Shown one piece after another: positions 1 through 7,422 of a stretch of 64,000 bases of DNA. The stretch is from Sphingomonas adhaesiva (GTDB taxonomy: Bacteria > Pseudomonadota > Alphaproteobacteria > Sphingomonadales > Sphingomonadaceae), in NCBI RefSeq assembly GCF_036946125.1, contig NZ_JAQIJT010000001.1, positions 1 through 64,000 on the forward strand, in the 5' to 3' direction. Position numbers and translations under genes: made by a program. Every line of letters begins with the position of its first letter. The stretch's first letter is position 1. Below the pieces are notes generated by a model. That model was not told the DNA's origin and did no database searches. It worked only from the letters and a program-made list of their open reading frames with translations.

Positions 1-1134
1 GACCTGTTCAACCTCTTCGTGTTCTTCGAGGTCCTGCTGATCGCGTCCTACGGCCTGATGCTGCATGGCCAGGGTGCGCTGCGGCTGAAGGCGGGCGTCG
101 CCTATGTGGTCGTCAACATCGTCGGATCGGCGCTGTTCCTGGTCGCGCTCGGCCTGCTCTACGGCCTTACCGCCACGCTCAACATGGCGGATCTGGCGGT
201 GCGGGTCGCCACCCTCGGGGAGGAGGATCAGGGGCTGCTGCGTATCGCGGGCCTGTTGCTGACGGCGGTATTCGCGCTGAAGGCCGCGGCGGTGCCGCTC
301 CACCTGTGGTTGCCGCGCACCTACGCCGCGACGATGCCGGTGGTCGCCGCACTGTTCGCGATCATGACCAAGGTCGGCGTCTATGCGCTGATCCGCACCG
401 TCCCGCTGATCTTCGGCGCGACCGCGGGTGCGGCGGCGTGGGTGCCCGCGCCCTGGCTCCTCCCATCGGCGATCCTGGGTGCCGTCGTCGGGTTCGTCGG
501 CGTGCTCGTGGCGCGGGGAATGCGGGAGCAAGCGGCGTTCGCGATACTGGCATCGACCGGCACGCTGCTGATGCCCGTGTCGATGTGGCGGGAGGCGGCG
601 CTGGCCGCCGCGCTCTATTACATGGTGCAGGCGATCGTCGCGGGTGCGGCGCTGTTCCTGGTCGCGGACGCGACGATGCGGCGGCGCGGCCAGTATGCGG
701 ACGCCCTGGTACCCAGCCCGCGGTTCGCCGGACAGGATGCCGCGGGCCTCTCGTACCTCGTCGCGGCGATCGGCACCGTGGGATTGCCGCCGCTCGCCGG
801 CTTCGTCGGCAAGCTGTCGATCCTGGACGCGAGCTTCGCCGGCCCCGGATGGCCCGCGATCTGGTCGACCATCCTCGGCACGACCCTGATAGGCGTCGTC
901 GGCTTCTCGCGCAGCGGATCCTCCCTGTTCTGGAAGACGGCGGCGCCGGATGCCGAAGCCGTGGCCGTGGTGCCCCGGTCGCGCGCCGACTTCATCGCGC
1001 CGGCGCTGCTGCTGCTGCTGCTGGGGGCGCTGAGCGTCTGCGCAGGCTGGGCGGAGGCGCAGACCCGTGCCACCGCCGCACAGGTCATGGCGCCGGAACG
1101 CTACGTGGCCGCGGTCCTGGGGACGGCGCGATGA
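1..1134 (+). CDS. mrpD: Na+/H+ antiporter subunit D (5' partial)
   Basis: The frame is open from base 1, so the gene enters from the left edge; about 377 residues remain of a family usually near 500. The product is a multi-spanning membrane protein of the proton-translocating NADH dehydrogenase/antiporter family. The start reads DLFNLFVFFEVLLIASYGL and the run KAAAVPLHLWLPRTYA holds the conserved lysine and loop residues of this family. Mrp antiporters are multi-subunit complexes of the inner membrane that exchange Na+ (or K+) for protons and support alkali and salt tolerance. The stop overlaps the start of mrpE, and F and G follow in the usual D-E-F-G order, which separates it from nuoM/nuoN. 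Symbol mnhD is equivalent. Confidence 0.9.
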   Translation, partial: DLFNLFVFFEVLLIASYGLMLHGQGALRLKAGVAYVVVNIVGSALFLVALGLLYGLTATLNMADLAVRVATLGEEDQGLLRIAGLLLTAVFALKAAAVPLHLWLPRTYAATMPVVAALFAIMTKVGVYALIRTVPLIFGATAGAAAWVPAPWLLPSAILGAVVGFVGVLVARGMREQAAFAILASTGTLLMPVSMWREAALAAALYYMVQAIVAGAALFLVADATMRRRGQYADALVPSPRFAGQDAAGLSYLVAAIGTVGLPPLAGFVGKLSILDASFAGPGWPAIWSTILGTTLIGVVGFSRSGSSLFWKTAAPDAEAVAVVPRSRADFIAPALLLLLLGALSVCAGWAEAQTRATAAQVMAPERYVAAVLGTAR

Positions 1135-1620
1135 GGCGGCTGCTGCCCCATCCCGCGCTGTCGGCGATGCTGCTGACCGTCTGGCTGCTGATGGTGAACG
1201 ATGTCACGGTCGGCGGGGATCGTGCTGGGGGCGGTCTTCGCGCTGGTCCTGCCGAAGTTCACCCAGCCCTTTTGGCCGGACCGCCCGCGGATACGCTTCC
1301 GGCGAGCCCTTCTCGGCTATCTGGCGATCGTCCTCCTCGACATCGTCGTCGCCAATTTCCACGTCGCGCGGCTGATCCTGTTCCGCCGCAACCGCGATCT
1401 GCGCTCGCGCTGGCTCACGGTACCGATCCGGCTGACCACGCCGGAGGCCATCACGATGCTGGCCGGCACGATCAGCCTGACGCCCGGTACGGTATCGTCG
1501 GATGTATCGGCGGACGGCCGCTTCCTGTTGGTCCACGCGCTGGACGTCGCCGACGGGGCGGCGGAGATCGCGCGTATCCAGATGCGCTACGAAGCACGCC
1601 TGCAACGGATTTTCGCATGA
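1131..1620 (+). pseudogene. mrpE: Na+/H+ antiporter subunit E, frameshifted
   Basis: ATG at 1131 overlaps the mrpD stop and opens a frame encoding a first membrane helix (MRRLLPHPALSAMLLTVWLL). At the G4 run 1215-1218 this frame loses family similarity. The continuation GIVLGAVFALVLPKF and the rest of MrpE lie in the next frame, ending at 1620. Removing one G restores an uninterrupted protein of about 162 residues, a normal length for MrpE. An ATG at 1201 could start the second part alone, but it would lack the first helix. MrpE is a small membrane subunit needed for assembly of the antiporter. The defect is either a real inactivating indel or a homopolymer error in the sequence; the neighbours are intact, which favours an error. 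Confidence 0.82.
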
Positions 1621-1886
1621 TCGGCATCGCTCTCCACCTGGCGGCGGGCTGCATCGCGGTCGCGCTGGTGCTGAACCTCTGGCGGCTTCTGCGCGGACCC
1701 GCGCTGGGCGACCGCATCCTTGCGCTGGACACGATGGTCATCAACGCGATCGCCCTCATCGTCCTGATCGGCATGATCGGCGGCACCGATTCCTATTTCG
1801 AGGCTGCGTTGCTGCTGGCGATGGTCGGTTTCGTGAGCACCATCGCTTACTGCAAGTTCATCCTGCGCGGGGACATCGTGGAATGA
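1617..1886 (+). CDS. mrpF: Na+/H+ antiporter subunit F
   Basis: An 89-residue protein with three hydrophobic segments, the expected size and topology of MrpF/MnhF. The stretch LRGPALGDRILALDTM matches the conserved loop of the family (GPxxxDRxxALD). ATG overlaps the mrpE stop in an ATGA arrangement, so translation is likely coupled. In the complex, F is a small inner-membrane subunit linked to ion selectivity and assembly. It belongs to the mrp operon running from the left window edge to mrpG. Confidence 0.92.
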   Translation: MIGIALHLAAGCIAVALVLNLWRLLRGPALGDRILALDTMVINAIALIVLIGMIGGTDSYFEAALLLAMVGFVSTIAYCKFILRGDIVE

Positions 1887-2296
1887 GCGTGCTGGCCGAC
1901 CTCGTCATCGTCGCGCTGCTGATGCTGGGCGGCGGGTTCGCCCTGATCGGCAGCTGGGGCCTCGTCCGCTTGCCATCGACGATGGAGCGACTGCACGGGC
2001 CCACGAAGGCGACGACCCTGGGCCTGGGCGCGCTGCTGCTCGCCTCCGTCGTCCATTTCCAGGCGCGGCTCGGCATCTGGACCGCGCACGAGCTGCTGAT
2101 CTCGCTGTTCCTGTTCATCACCGCGCCGATCTCCGCCAACATGATCGCCAAGGTCCACCTGCACCGCACGCGCGCCGGTGCCGACGGCGAGCACGACGGT
2201 ATCGCCGGTCGGCCGCCGTGTCCCGGCGGAGACGCGGACTGGGCGACGTTCGAAGCGCCGAAGCGGGGTACGCCCGCGTCGACGGCGAGCGACTGA
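1883..2296 (+). CDS. mrpG: Na+/H+ antiporter subunit G
   Basis: A 137-residue protein with about three N-terminal membrane helices. The motif GLVRLPSTMERLHGPTKATT is typical of MrpG/MnhG (G-x-x-R-x-PDxxxRxHAxTKxxT). The start overlaps the mrpF stop by 4 nt. The C-terminal 35 residues are hydrophilic and not conserved in the family, giving a slightly longer tail than usual. It is the last gene of the mrp operon; no further same-strand antiporter subunit follows. Confidence 0.92.
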   Translation: MSVLADLVIVALLMLGGGFALIGSWGLVRLPSTMERLHGPTKATTLGLGALLLASVVHFQARLGIWTAHELLISLFLFITAPISANMIAKVHLHRTRAGADGEHDGIAGRPPCPGGDADWATFEAPKRGTPASTASD

Positions 2297-2433
2297 GCGG
2301 CCGTGACGATCAAGGGCCACCGTCCAAACTACCACCTCTATCGCCGATGTCTTGGGACGCGCTGCTCCAAAACGATACCGAGTGTGACACTGGAGACTAT
2401 CCATCCAAGGGAAACTTACATTAGTAATGCAGG

Positions 2434-2595
2434 ATGGAGCTGGATGATTTATATGAAGTTGCCATCCGACCCGAGCGGGAGTTCGAGGGCAAGTGGGGCA
2501 TCCGCCTGCTGGAAAGCGGGGAGTGGATCCCCGTTACTTTCCGCACCGAGGATGACGCCCGCGAGGCGGTCGCCGCAGCAGGCAGAACGGACTGA
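2434..2595 (+). CDS. small hypothetical protein, 53 aa
   Basis: ATG at 2434 opens a 53-residue acidic frame (MELDDLYEVAIRPERE...) ending TGA at 2593-2595. The A of that TGA is also the A of an ATG in the next frame. I do not recognise the family. The protein has regular charged residues and the pattern KWGIRLLESGEWIPVTF, which could form a small beta fold. It is too short to appear in default ORF lists, but the frame has sphingomonad-like codon use and it precedes the Rmf/CrpP-like gene. Function unknown. Confidence 0.5.
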   Translation: MELDDLYEVAIRPEREFEGKWGIRLLESGEWIPVTFRTEDDAREAVAAAGRTD

Positions 2596-2618
2596 TGCGG
2601 GGCGGAGAAAGGTTTTCG

Positions 2619-2798
2619 GTGATCAATAATCCGTATTCCGAGGGTGTGGCCGCCCGGGCGTCGCAGCGCATGCGCGTGGAAGATTGTCCCTACACCACGG
2701 AATTGATGCAGCAGGAGCGCGCGGATTGGCTGCGCGGCTTCGGCTCCATCGATCATCCGGGGGCGTCGTCGGCTTTCCCGCGCCGACCCGAGCAATAG
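2619..2798 (+). CDS. Rmf/CrpP-like small protein
   Basis: A 59-residue protein with the pattern NPYSEGVAARA-x8-CPYTTEL-x7-WLRGF. This resembles the Rmf/CrpP fold: NPY...G near the N-terminus, a CPY motif, and a closing WLxGW/F helix. Rmf proteins bind and dimerise stationary-phase ribosomes; the related CrpP has been linked to quinolone resistance, and many homologues are uncharacterised. GTG at 2619 was chosen because GGAGAAAGG at 2604-2612 is a strong, well-spaced ribosome site. An in-frame ATG at 2595, overlapping the upstream stop, would add eight residues. Assignment rests on motif spacing, not on a search. Confidence 0.68.
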   Translation: MINNPYSEGVAARASQRMRVEDCPYTTELMQQERADWLRGFGSIDHPGASSAFPRRPEQ

Positions 2799-2869
2799 GC
2801 CGCGCGCGGCGAATCGCCCGGCATCGGCTTGCGTCAGCCACCCGCCGGCCGACGGGGCCACGTGGCATG

Positions 2870-3781
2870 TCACCAGGAGAATGTCGCGGTCGATCGGCGA
2901 CGGCCGATCGCAAGGGCGTCGGCCACCAGACGGCTCGGCTCGTCGTCCAGATCCGATCGCCCGTCGTCGATCAGGCCGGCGAAACGCCGGTAGAGACGCG
3001 GATATTCCTCGTTCGGGTATGAACGGCGCTCGCCATCGAGGAGCAGGACGCGGCCCCCGTCGTCCAGCCGCAACACGCCGTCGTCACACTCCACTACGAT
3101 CGTCCAGCACGGCGCGTCACGCTCGAGGAAATCGAGCGACATGTGCCCGTCGGCATCGCCGCAGGCCAGCCCGACCTCCGCGGCGATCGGGCTTTGCCGG
3201 TCGTTCGGGATCGCCAGGTCGGCCTGCGTCACGAGCAATCGGCCGGGCAGGATGGCGGTGGCGATCGACAAGGCGTTGATCGCGGGGTCGAACACGCCGA
3301 AGCCGCCGGCGTCGAGGATCCAGTCCTGCCCGGGATGCCAGCGGCGGATATCCTCCTTCCAGTCGATCCGGATCCCCGACACCCGGCGCGATGCGAGCCA
3401 TGCGCGGGCCGGCTCCACCGCGCCCGCGGCGCGCGAATGCCATGCCGCGAAGAGCGTGCGACCGGCCGCGGCGGCCGCCTCCCGCAACAACGCCACCTCC
3501 CCCAGCGTCGCCGCAGGCGGCTTTTCCAGCAGCACGTGCAGCCCCGCCCCGAGCGCCTTGGCGGCCAGCGCGGCGCGCCCCTGCGGCGGGGTGCAGATGG
3601 CGACGGCGTCGAGCGTCGGACCGGCGCGCAGCAGATCGTCCAGCGTCGCGAACGCCGGCACGCCGTCGATCCCGCCGCACGGGTCCGCGGTCGCCGCCAG
3701 CGTGAATGCCGGGTCGTTTTCGATCGCCGGGACGTGGCGATCGCGCGCGATCTTCCCGACCCCCACCAACGCCACCTTCAT
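2870..3781 (-). CDS. Gfo/Idh/MocA oxidoreductase, probable D-galactose 1-dehydrogenase
   Basis: A 303-residue NAD(P)-dependent sugar dehydrogenase. The Rossmann start is VALVGVGKIARD at residues 4-15 and the EKPPA segment carries the catalytic lysine seen throughout the Gfo/Idh/MocA family. ATG at 3781 is preferred over an upstream TTG at 3796 because the Rossmann strand begins right after it. In this locus it most likely oxidises D-galactose (perhaps also L-arabinose or D-fucose) to the 1,5-lactone. That would feed the lactonase and dehydratase encoded divergently. An operator-like quasi-palindrome lies 16 bp upstream. Exact substrate is inferred from context. Confidence 0.82.
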   Translation of the reverse strand: MKVALVGVGKIARDRHVPAIENDPAFTLAATADPCGGIDGVPAFATLDDLLRAGPTLDAVAICTPPQGRAALAAKALGAGLHVLLEKPPAATLGEVALLREAAAAAGRTLFAAWHSRAAGAVEPARAWLASRRVSGIRIDWKEDIRRWHPGQDWILDAGGFGVFDPAINALSIATAILPGRLLVTQADLAIPNDRQSPIAAEVGLACGDADGHMSLDFLERDAPCWTIVVECDDGVLRLDDGGRVLLLDGERRSYPNEEYPRLYRRFAGLIDDGRSDLDDEPSRLVADALAIGRRRSTATFSW

Positions 3782-3796
3782 CCCGTATCGCTCCAA

Positions 3797-3807
3797 TTAT
3801 CGTACAA
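3797..3807. promoter_or_regulatory. candidate GntR-regulator operator 1
   Basis: TTATCGTACAA, fitting the quasi-palindrome TTRTNNNAYAA. It lies between the divergent sugar dehydrogenase and dehydratase genes, 16 bp from the former start and about 76 bp from the latter. The same motif recurs at three other promoters of the galactose locus. Confidence 0.6.
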
Positions 3808-3883
3808 ATGTCTTCCTAGCTGCGTGCCGATCGGCTATCAACCGCCGACATCGCCGCCGCATGGCCATTTGACGAGAGACCGG

Positions 3884-5689
3884 ATGAGCAACGACGACCT
3901 GCCGCCAGAGGCCCGGCATCGCACGGGGTTGCGCTCGCGCGCCTGGTTCGACGATCCCTCCAACCCCGACATGACCGCGCTCTATATCGAGCGCTACCTG
4001 AACTACGGGCTGAGCCTGGAGGAGCTGCAGTCGGATCGCCCGATCATCGGCATCGCGCAGACCGGCAGCGACCTGGCGCCGTGCAACCGGCATCACCTGA
4101 TCCTGGCGGATCGCGTGAAGCAGGGTATCCGCGACCGCGGCGGCATCCCGATCGAATTTCCGATCCACCCGATCCAGGAAACCGGCAAGCGCCCCACCGC
4201 CGGGCTGGACCGCAACCTGGCCTATCTCAGCCTGGTCGAGGTACTTCACGGCTATCCGATCGACGGCGTCGTGCTGACGATCGGGTGCGACAAGACGACG
4301 CCCGCCTGCCTGATGGCCGCCGCGACGGTGAACATCCCCGCGATCGCCCTGTCCGTCGGGCCGATGCTGAACGGCCATTACCAGGGCCAGCGCACCGGGT
4401 CGGGGACGATCGTGTGGAAGGCGCGCGAGCTCCTGGCCGCAGGCGAGATCGACTATAAGGGCTTCATCGAACTGGTCGCGTCCAGCGCGCCGTCGACCGG
4501 CTTCTGCAACACGATGGGCACCGCGACGACGATGAATTCGCTCGCGGAGGCGCTGGGCATGTCGCTGCCCGCCTCCGCCGCGATCCCCGCGCCGCACCGC
4601 GACCGGCAGCAATGCGCATGGGAGACGGGGCGTACGATCGTCGAGATGGTACGCGCCGACCGCCGTCCGTCCGACATCCTGACCCGCCCGGCCTTCCTCA
4701 ATGCGATCCGCGTCAATTCGGCGATCGGCGGCTCCACCAACGCGCCGATCCACCTCAACGCGATCGCGCGTCACATGGGGGTCGAGCTGTCGCTGGCCGA
4801 TTGGGAGGAACAGGGGGCGGGCATCCCGCTGCTGGTCAACATGCAGCCGGCGGGCCAGTATCTCGGTGAGGATTTCTACCGCGCCGGCGGCGTTCCGGCG
4901 GTGATGGCACAGCTGCTCGCGGCCGGGCTGATCGATGGCAGCGCGCTGACCGCCAACGGCGCGACGGTTGCAGAGAACGTGGCGGGCGCGACCATCGCGG
5001 ACGAGGATGTGATCTACCCCTTCGATCGCCCGCTGAAGCCGGCCGCCGGGCTGACCGTCCTGTCGGGCAACGTGTTCGACGCCGCGGTCATGAAGCTGTC
5101 GGTCATCTCCGACCAGTTCCGCGGCATGTACCTGAGCGATCCCGAGGATCCCGATGCCTTCACGGGCACCGCCGTCGTGTTCGACGGACCGGAGGATTAT
5201 CACGCCCGGATCGACGACCCCGCCAGCGGGATCGACGAACGCTCGATCCTGGTGATGCGCGGCGCGGGTCCGGTCGGCTATCCGGGCGGCGCTGAGGTGG
5301 TCAACATGCGGCCGCCCGCCGCGCTGATCCGCACCGGGGTCCATGCGCTCCCCTGCCTGGGCGACGGGCGGCAATCGGGTACCAGCGGCAGCCCGTCGAT
5401 CCTGAATGCCGCCCCCGAAGCGGCGGTCGGCGGCGGTCTCGCGCTGCTGCGCTCGGGCGACCGGATGCGGATCGACCTGAAGGCGAACCGCGTCGACATG
5501 CTGGTCGACGAAGAGGAACTGGCGCGCCGCCGGGCGGAGCTGGAGCGCGTGGCGATCCCCGCCTCGCAGACGCCGTGGCAGGAGATCCACCGCGACACCG
5601 TCGGCCAGTTCGACACCGGCGCGGTCATCGAGAGCGCGGTCAAGTATCAACGGATCGCCGAGCGCGGCCTGCCGCGCGACAGTCACTGA
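3884..5689 (+). CDS. IlvD/Edd-family sugar-acid dehydratase
   Basis: A 601-residue Fe-S dehydratase. The likely cluster cysteines are C67 (in APCNRHH), C135 (in GCDKTTPAC) and C208 (in FCNTMGT). Sequence style and length match the D-xylonate/L-arabonate dehydratase branch, and it resembles the Caulobacter XylD pattern throughout. Its place beside a lactonase, 2-keto-3-deoxygalactonate kinase and aldolase implies that D-galactonate is the substrate here, giving 2-keto-3-deoxy-galactonate. The usual galactonate dehydratase DgoD is an unrelated enolase-superfamily enzyme, so this would be a non-homologous replacement. ATG at 3884 was chosen because upstream frame sequence has no family similarity. 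The lactonase start follows one base after the stop. Confidence 0.88.
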   Translation: MSNDDLPPEARHRTGLRSRAWFDDPSNPDMTALYIERYLNYGLSLEELQSDRPIIGIAQTGSDLAPCNRHHLILADRVKQGIRDRGGIPIEFPIHPIQETGKRPTAGLDRNLAYLSLVEVLHGYPIDGVVLTIGCDKTTPACLMAAATVNIPAIALSVGPMLNGHYQGQRTGSGTIVWKARELLAAGEIDYKGFIELVASSAPSTGFCNTMGTATTMNSLAEALGMSLPASAAIPAPHRDRQQCAWETGRTIVEMVRADRRPSDILTRPAFLNAIRVNSAIGGSTNAPIHLNAIARHMGVELSLADWEEQGAGIPLLVNMQPAGQYLGEDFYRAGGVPAVMAQLLAAGLIDGSALTANGATVAENVAGATIADEDVIYPFDRPLKPAAGLTVLSGNVFDAAVMKLSVISDQFRGMYLSDPEDPDAFTGTAVVFDGPEDYHARIDDPASGIDERSILVMRGAGPVGYPGGAEVVNMRPPAALIRTGVHALPCLGDGRQSGTSGSPSILNAAPEAAVGGGLALLRSGDRMRIDLKANRVDMLVDEEELARRRAELERVAIPASQTPWQEIHRDTVGQFDTGAVIESAVKYQRIAERGLPRDSH

Positions 5690-5690
5690 G

Positions 5691-6554
5691 ATGGTCGCCG
5701 CGGTAGCGGGCAGCGGACGGGCGACACTGGGCGAGGGGCCGCTGTGGTCCGGCCGCGAACGGGCCGTCTACTGGGTCGACATACTGGGGCGGTGCGTGCG
5801 GCGGCTGGCGCTGGCGGACGGCACGGTGACGGCATGGGACATGCCCGCGCCGACCGGCTGGATCATCGAGCGGCAGGATCGCGCCGGCTTCATCGCCGGC
5901 ACGGCCACCGGCTTCGTCGAACTGCTGCTGCCCCCGGGTGCCGCGCCGGTCGTGACCCCCATCCACGACCCCGAGCCCGACCTGCCCGCCAACCGCATGA
6001 ACGATGCGAAGGCGGACGCCGCCGGTCGCATCTGGGCCGGGACGATGCCGTTTTCGTGCCAGGGGGAGACGGGCGCCTTCTATCGGCTCGACCCGGACTT
6101 CAGCTGCCGCCAGGTGGATGCACCCTATACGATCGCCAACGGCCCCGCGATCGCGCCGGACGGCCGGACGATCTTCCACACCGATACCGCGCGGCGCACC
6201 ATCTTCCGGTTCGATGTTCACGACGACGGCACGCTCGGCCGACGGGCGCCGCATATCGTGTTCGACGAGGCATGGGGCAGCCCCGACGGCATGACGCTGG
6301 ACGCCGACGGCTGCCTGTGGGTGGCGCATTGGGGAACCGGGCAGGTCAGCCGCTTCGATCCGCCGGGCGCACGGATGCGGTCGATCGCGCTGCCCGCGTC
6401 GCAGATCACCAGCATGACCTTTGCCGGCGACGGGCTCGACCGGATGTTCGTCACCTCCGCCGCGGACGGATGCGATGACGAGCCGCTGGCCGGCGCGCTG
6501 TTCGAGGTCGATCCGGGATGCCGCGGGCTGCCGACCCAGCGGTTCGGCGGGTAG
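5691..6554 (+). CDS. SMP-30/gluconolactonase-family sugar lactonase
   Basis: A 287-residue six-bladed beta-propeller lactonase. Metal-site motifs are visible: E15 in GEGPLW, the asparagine/aspartate of NRMNDAKADAAGRIWAGTM, and the aspartate of GSPDGMTLD. It would hydrolyse the galactonolactone made by the sugar dehydrogenase to galactonate. It sits one base after the dehydratase stop, so the two are co-transcribed. There is no signal peptide, consistent with a cytoplasmic role. It converges with the GntR-type regulator gene downstream. Confidence 0.88.
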   Translation: MVAAVAGSGRATLGEGPLWSGRERAVYWVDILGRCVRRLALADGTVTAWDMPAPTGWIIERQDRAGFIAGTATGFVELLLPPGAAPVVTPIHDPEPDLPANRMNDAKADAAGRIWAGTMPFSCQGETGAFYRLDPDFSCRQVDAPYTIANGPAIAPDGRTIFHTDTARRTIFRFDVHDDGTLGRRAPHIVFDEAWGSPDGMTLDADGCLWVAHWGTGQVSRFDPPGARMRSIALPASQITSMTFAGDGLDRMFVTSAADGCDDEPLAGALFEVDPGCRGLPTQRFGG

Positions 6555-6592
6555 CGGACGCCTGCCACCCCGGCCACGCCTGTCGATCGGGC

Positions 6593-7321
6593 CTAGTCGC
6601 GCTGGTCGCCGATCAGGTCGAGCACGTCGCCGATGATGCGCCGCATCGCCCGGCGGCTGGCATCGGCGTCGCGGGTCGCGATCGCATCCGCAACGGCGGC
6701 GTGATCGGCGATGTTGGCCGAGCGCCCCTTGATGCGGTTGGTGAAGCGGATCGACGTGTGGAGCGCCGTCGCCACCACGGTGCGGAACTGGGCGTAGAAC
6801 GGGTTGCCCGACGCCTGGAGGATCGCGACGTGGAAGGCGATGTCGGCCTCCAGCGGATCGCCGGTGCCCGATTCGGCCGCCGCCATCCGCGCCAGCTCGG
6901 CGCGGATCGCCGCCATGTCCGCAGCGGAATGGAACTGCGCCGCCAGCGCCGCCGCCTCCGGCTCGATCGCGATTCGCAGCTGGTTGAACTGGCGCAGCAG
7001 GTCGACCGAGAATTTGCGCTCCAGCAGCCAGCGCAGCACGTCGGTGTCGAACAGGTTCCACTGCGACGCCGGGCTGACGACCGTCCCCTGCCGCGGCCGG
7101 GCGGTCACCAAACCCTTCGCGGTCAGCATCTTGACCGCTTCCCGCGTCACCGAACGGCTGACCCCGTACGCCTTGGCGATCTCCGCCTCGGTCGGGAACG
7201 GGCGCGTTTCGTAGCGGCCGATGACGATCGCCTTGCCCAGCGTGTCGAGCATCCCGTGCGTCAGGTTGCGGCCGAGATCGTGCTGCAAGGCGCGATCGGA
7301 TGTGGTGTGCCCCCTCTCCAT
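6593..7321 (-). CDS. FadR-subfamily GntR transcriptional regulator
   Basis: A 242-residue regulator with an N-terminal winged helix (about residues 20-80) and a C-terminal all-helical FCD ligand domain. The helix-turn-helix reads FPTEAEIAKAYGVSRSVTREA, followed by GLVTARPRQGTVV for the wing. FCD domains of this kind bind sugar acids or other carboxylates. ATG at 7321 gives the usual N-terminus; an upstream GTG at 7378 would add 19 atypical residues. It is divergent from the symporter-dgoK-dgoA operon, with an operator-like site between them. It probably represses the galactose genes and itself until galactonate or a keto-deoxy intermediate appears. Confidence 0.88.
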   Translation of the reverse strand: MERGHTTSDRALQHDLGRNLTHGMLDTLGKAIVIGRYETRPFPTEAEIAKAYGVSRSVTREAVKMLTAKGLVTARPRQGTVVSPASQWNLFDTDVLRWLLERKFSVDLLRQFNQLRIAIEPEAAALAAQFHSAADMAAIRAELARMAAAESGTGDPLEADIAFHVAILQASGNPFYAQFRTVVATALHTSIRFTNRIKGRSANIADHAAVADAIATRDADASRRAMRRIIGDVLDLIGDQRD

Positions 7322-7381
7322 AATGCTTCTTCTGCGCCAAGCTATGCGCCATGTGAAGTCGTCGGACTGGACTTGCACAAT

Positions 7382-7392
7382 TTATCGTATAA
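7382..7392. promoter_or_regulatory. candidate GntR-regulator operator 2
   Basis: TTATCGTATAA, the most symmetric copy (TTAT-CGT-ATAA). It lies between the divergent regulator and the symporter gene, 30 bp upstream of the symporter ATG. The position suits autoregulation plus control of the transport/kinase/aldolase operon. Confidence 0.65.
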
Positions 7393-7422
7393 TTCAGCAG
7401 CAGCTTGGGGAGGAACGGCGCG

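Noticed and set aside
1200..1225. Programmed ribosomal frameshift in mrpE
   Set aside because: GGGG alone is not a recognised slippery heptamer, no downstream structure or stop-coupled signal is obvious, and MrpE is not known to use recoding. An indel is simpler.
306..1886. A 526-residue open frame overlapping mrpD, mrpE and mrpF
   Set aside because: Its middle is an arginine-rich shadow; the true content is the short MrpE N-terminus and MrpF, as annotated separately.
2434..2798. Toxin-antitoxin pair
   Set aside because: The small gene sizes and overlap suggested it, but the second protein has Rmf/CrpP motifs and neither resembles a known toxin or antitoxin.
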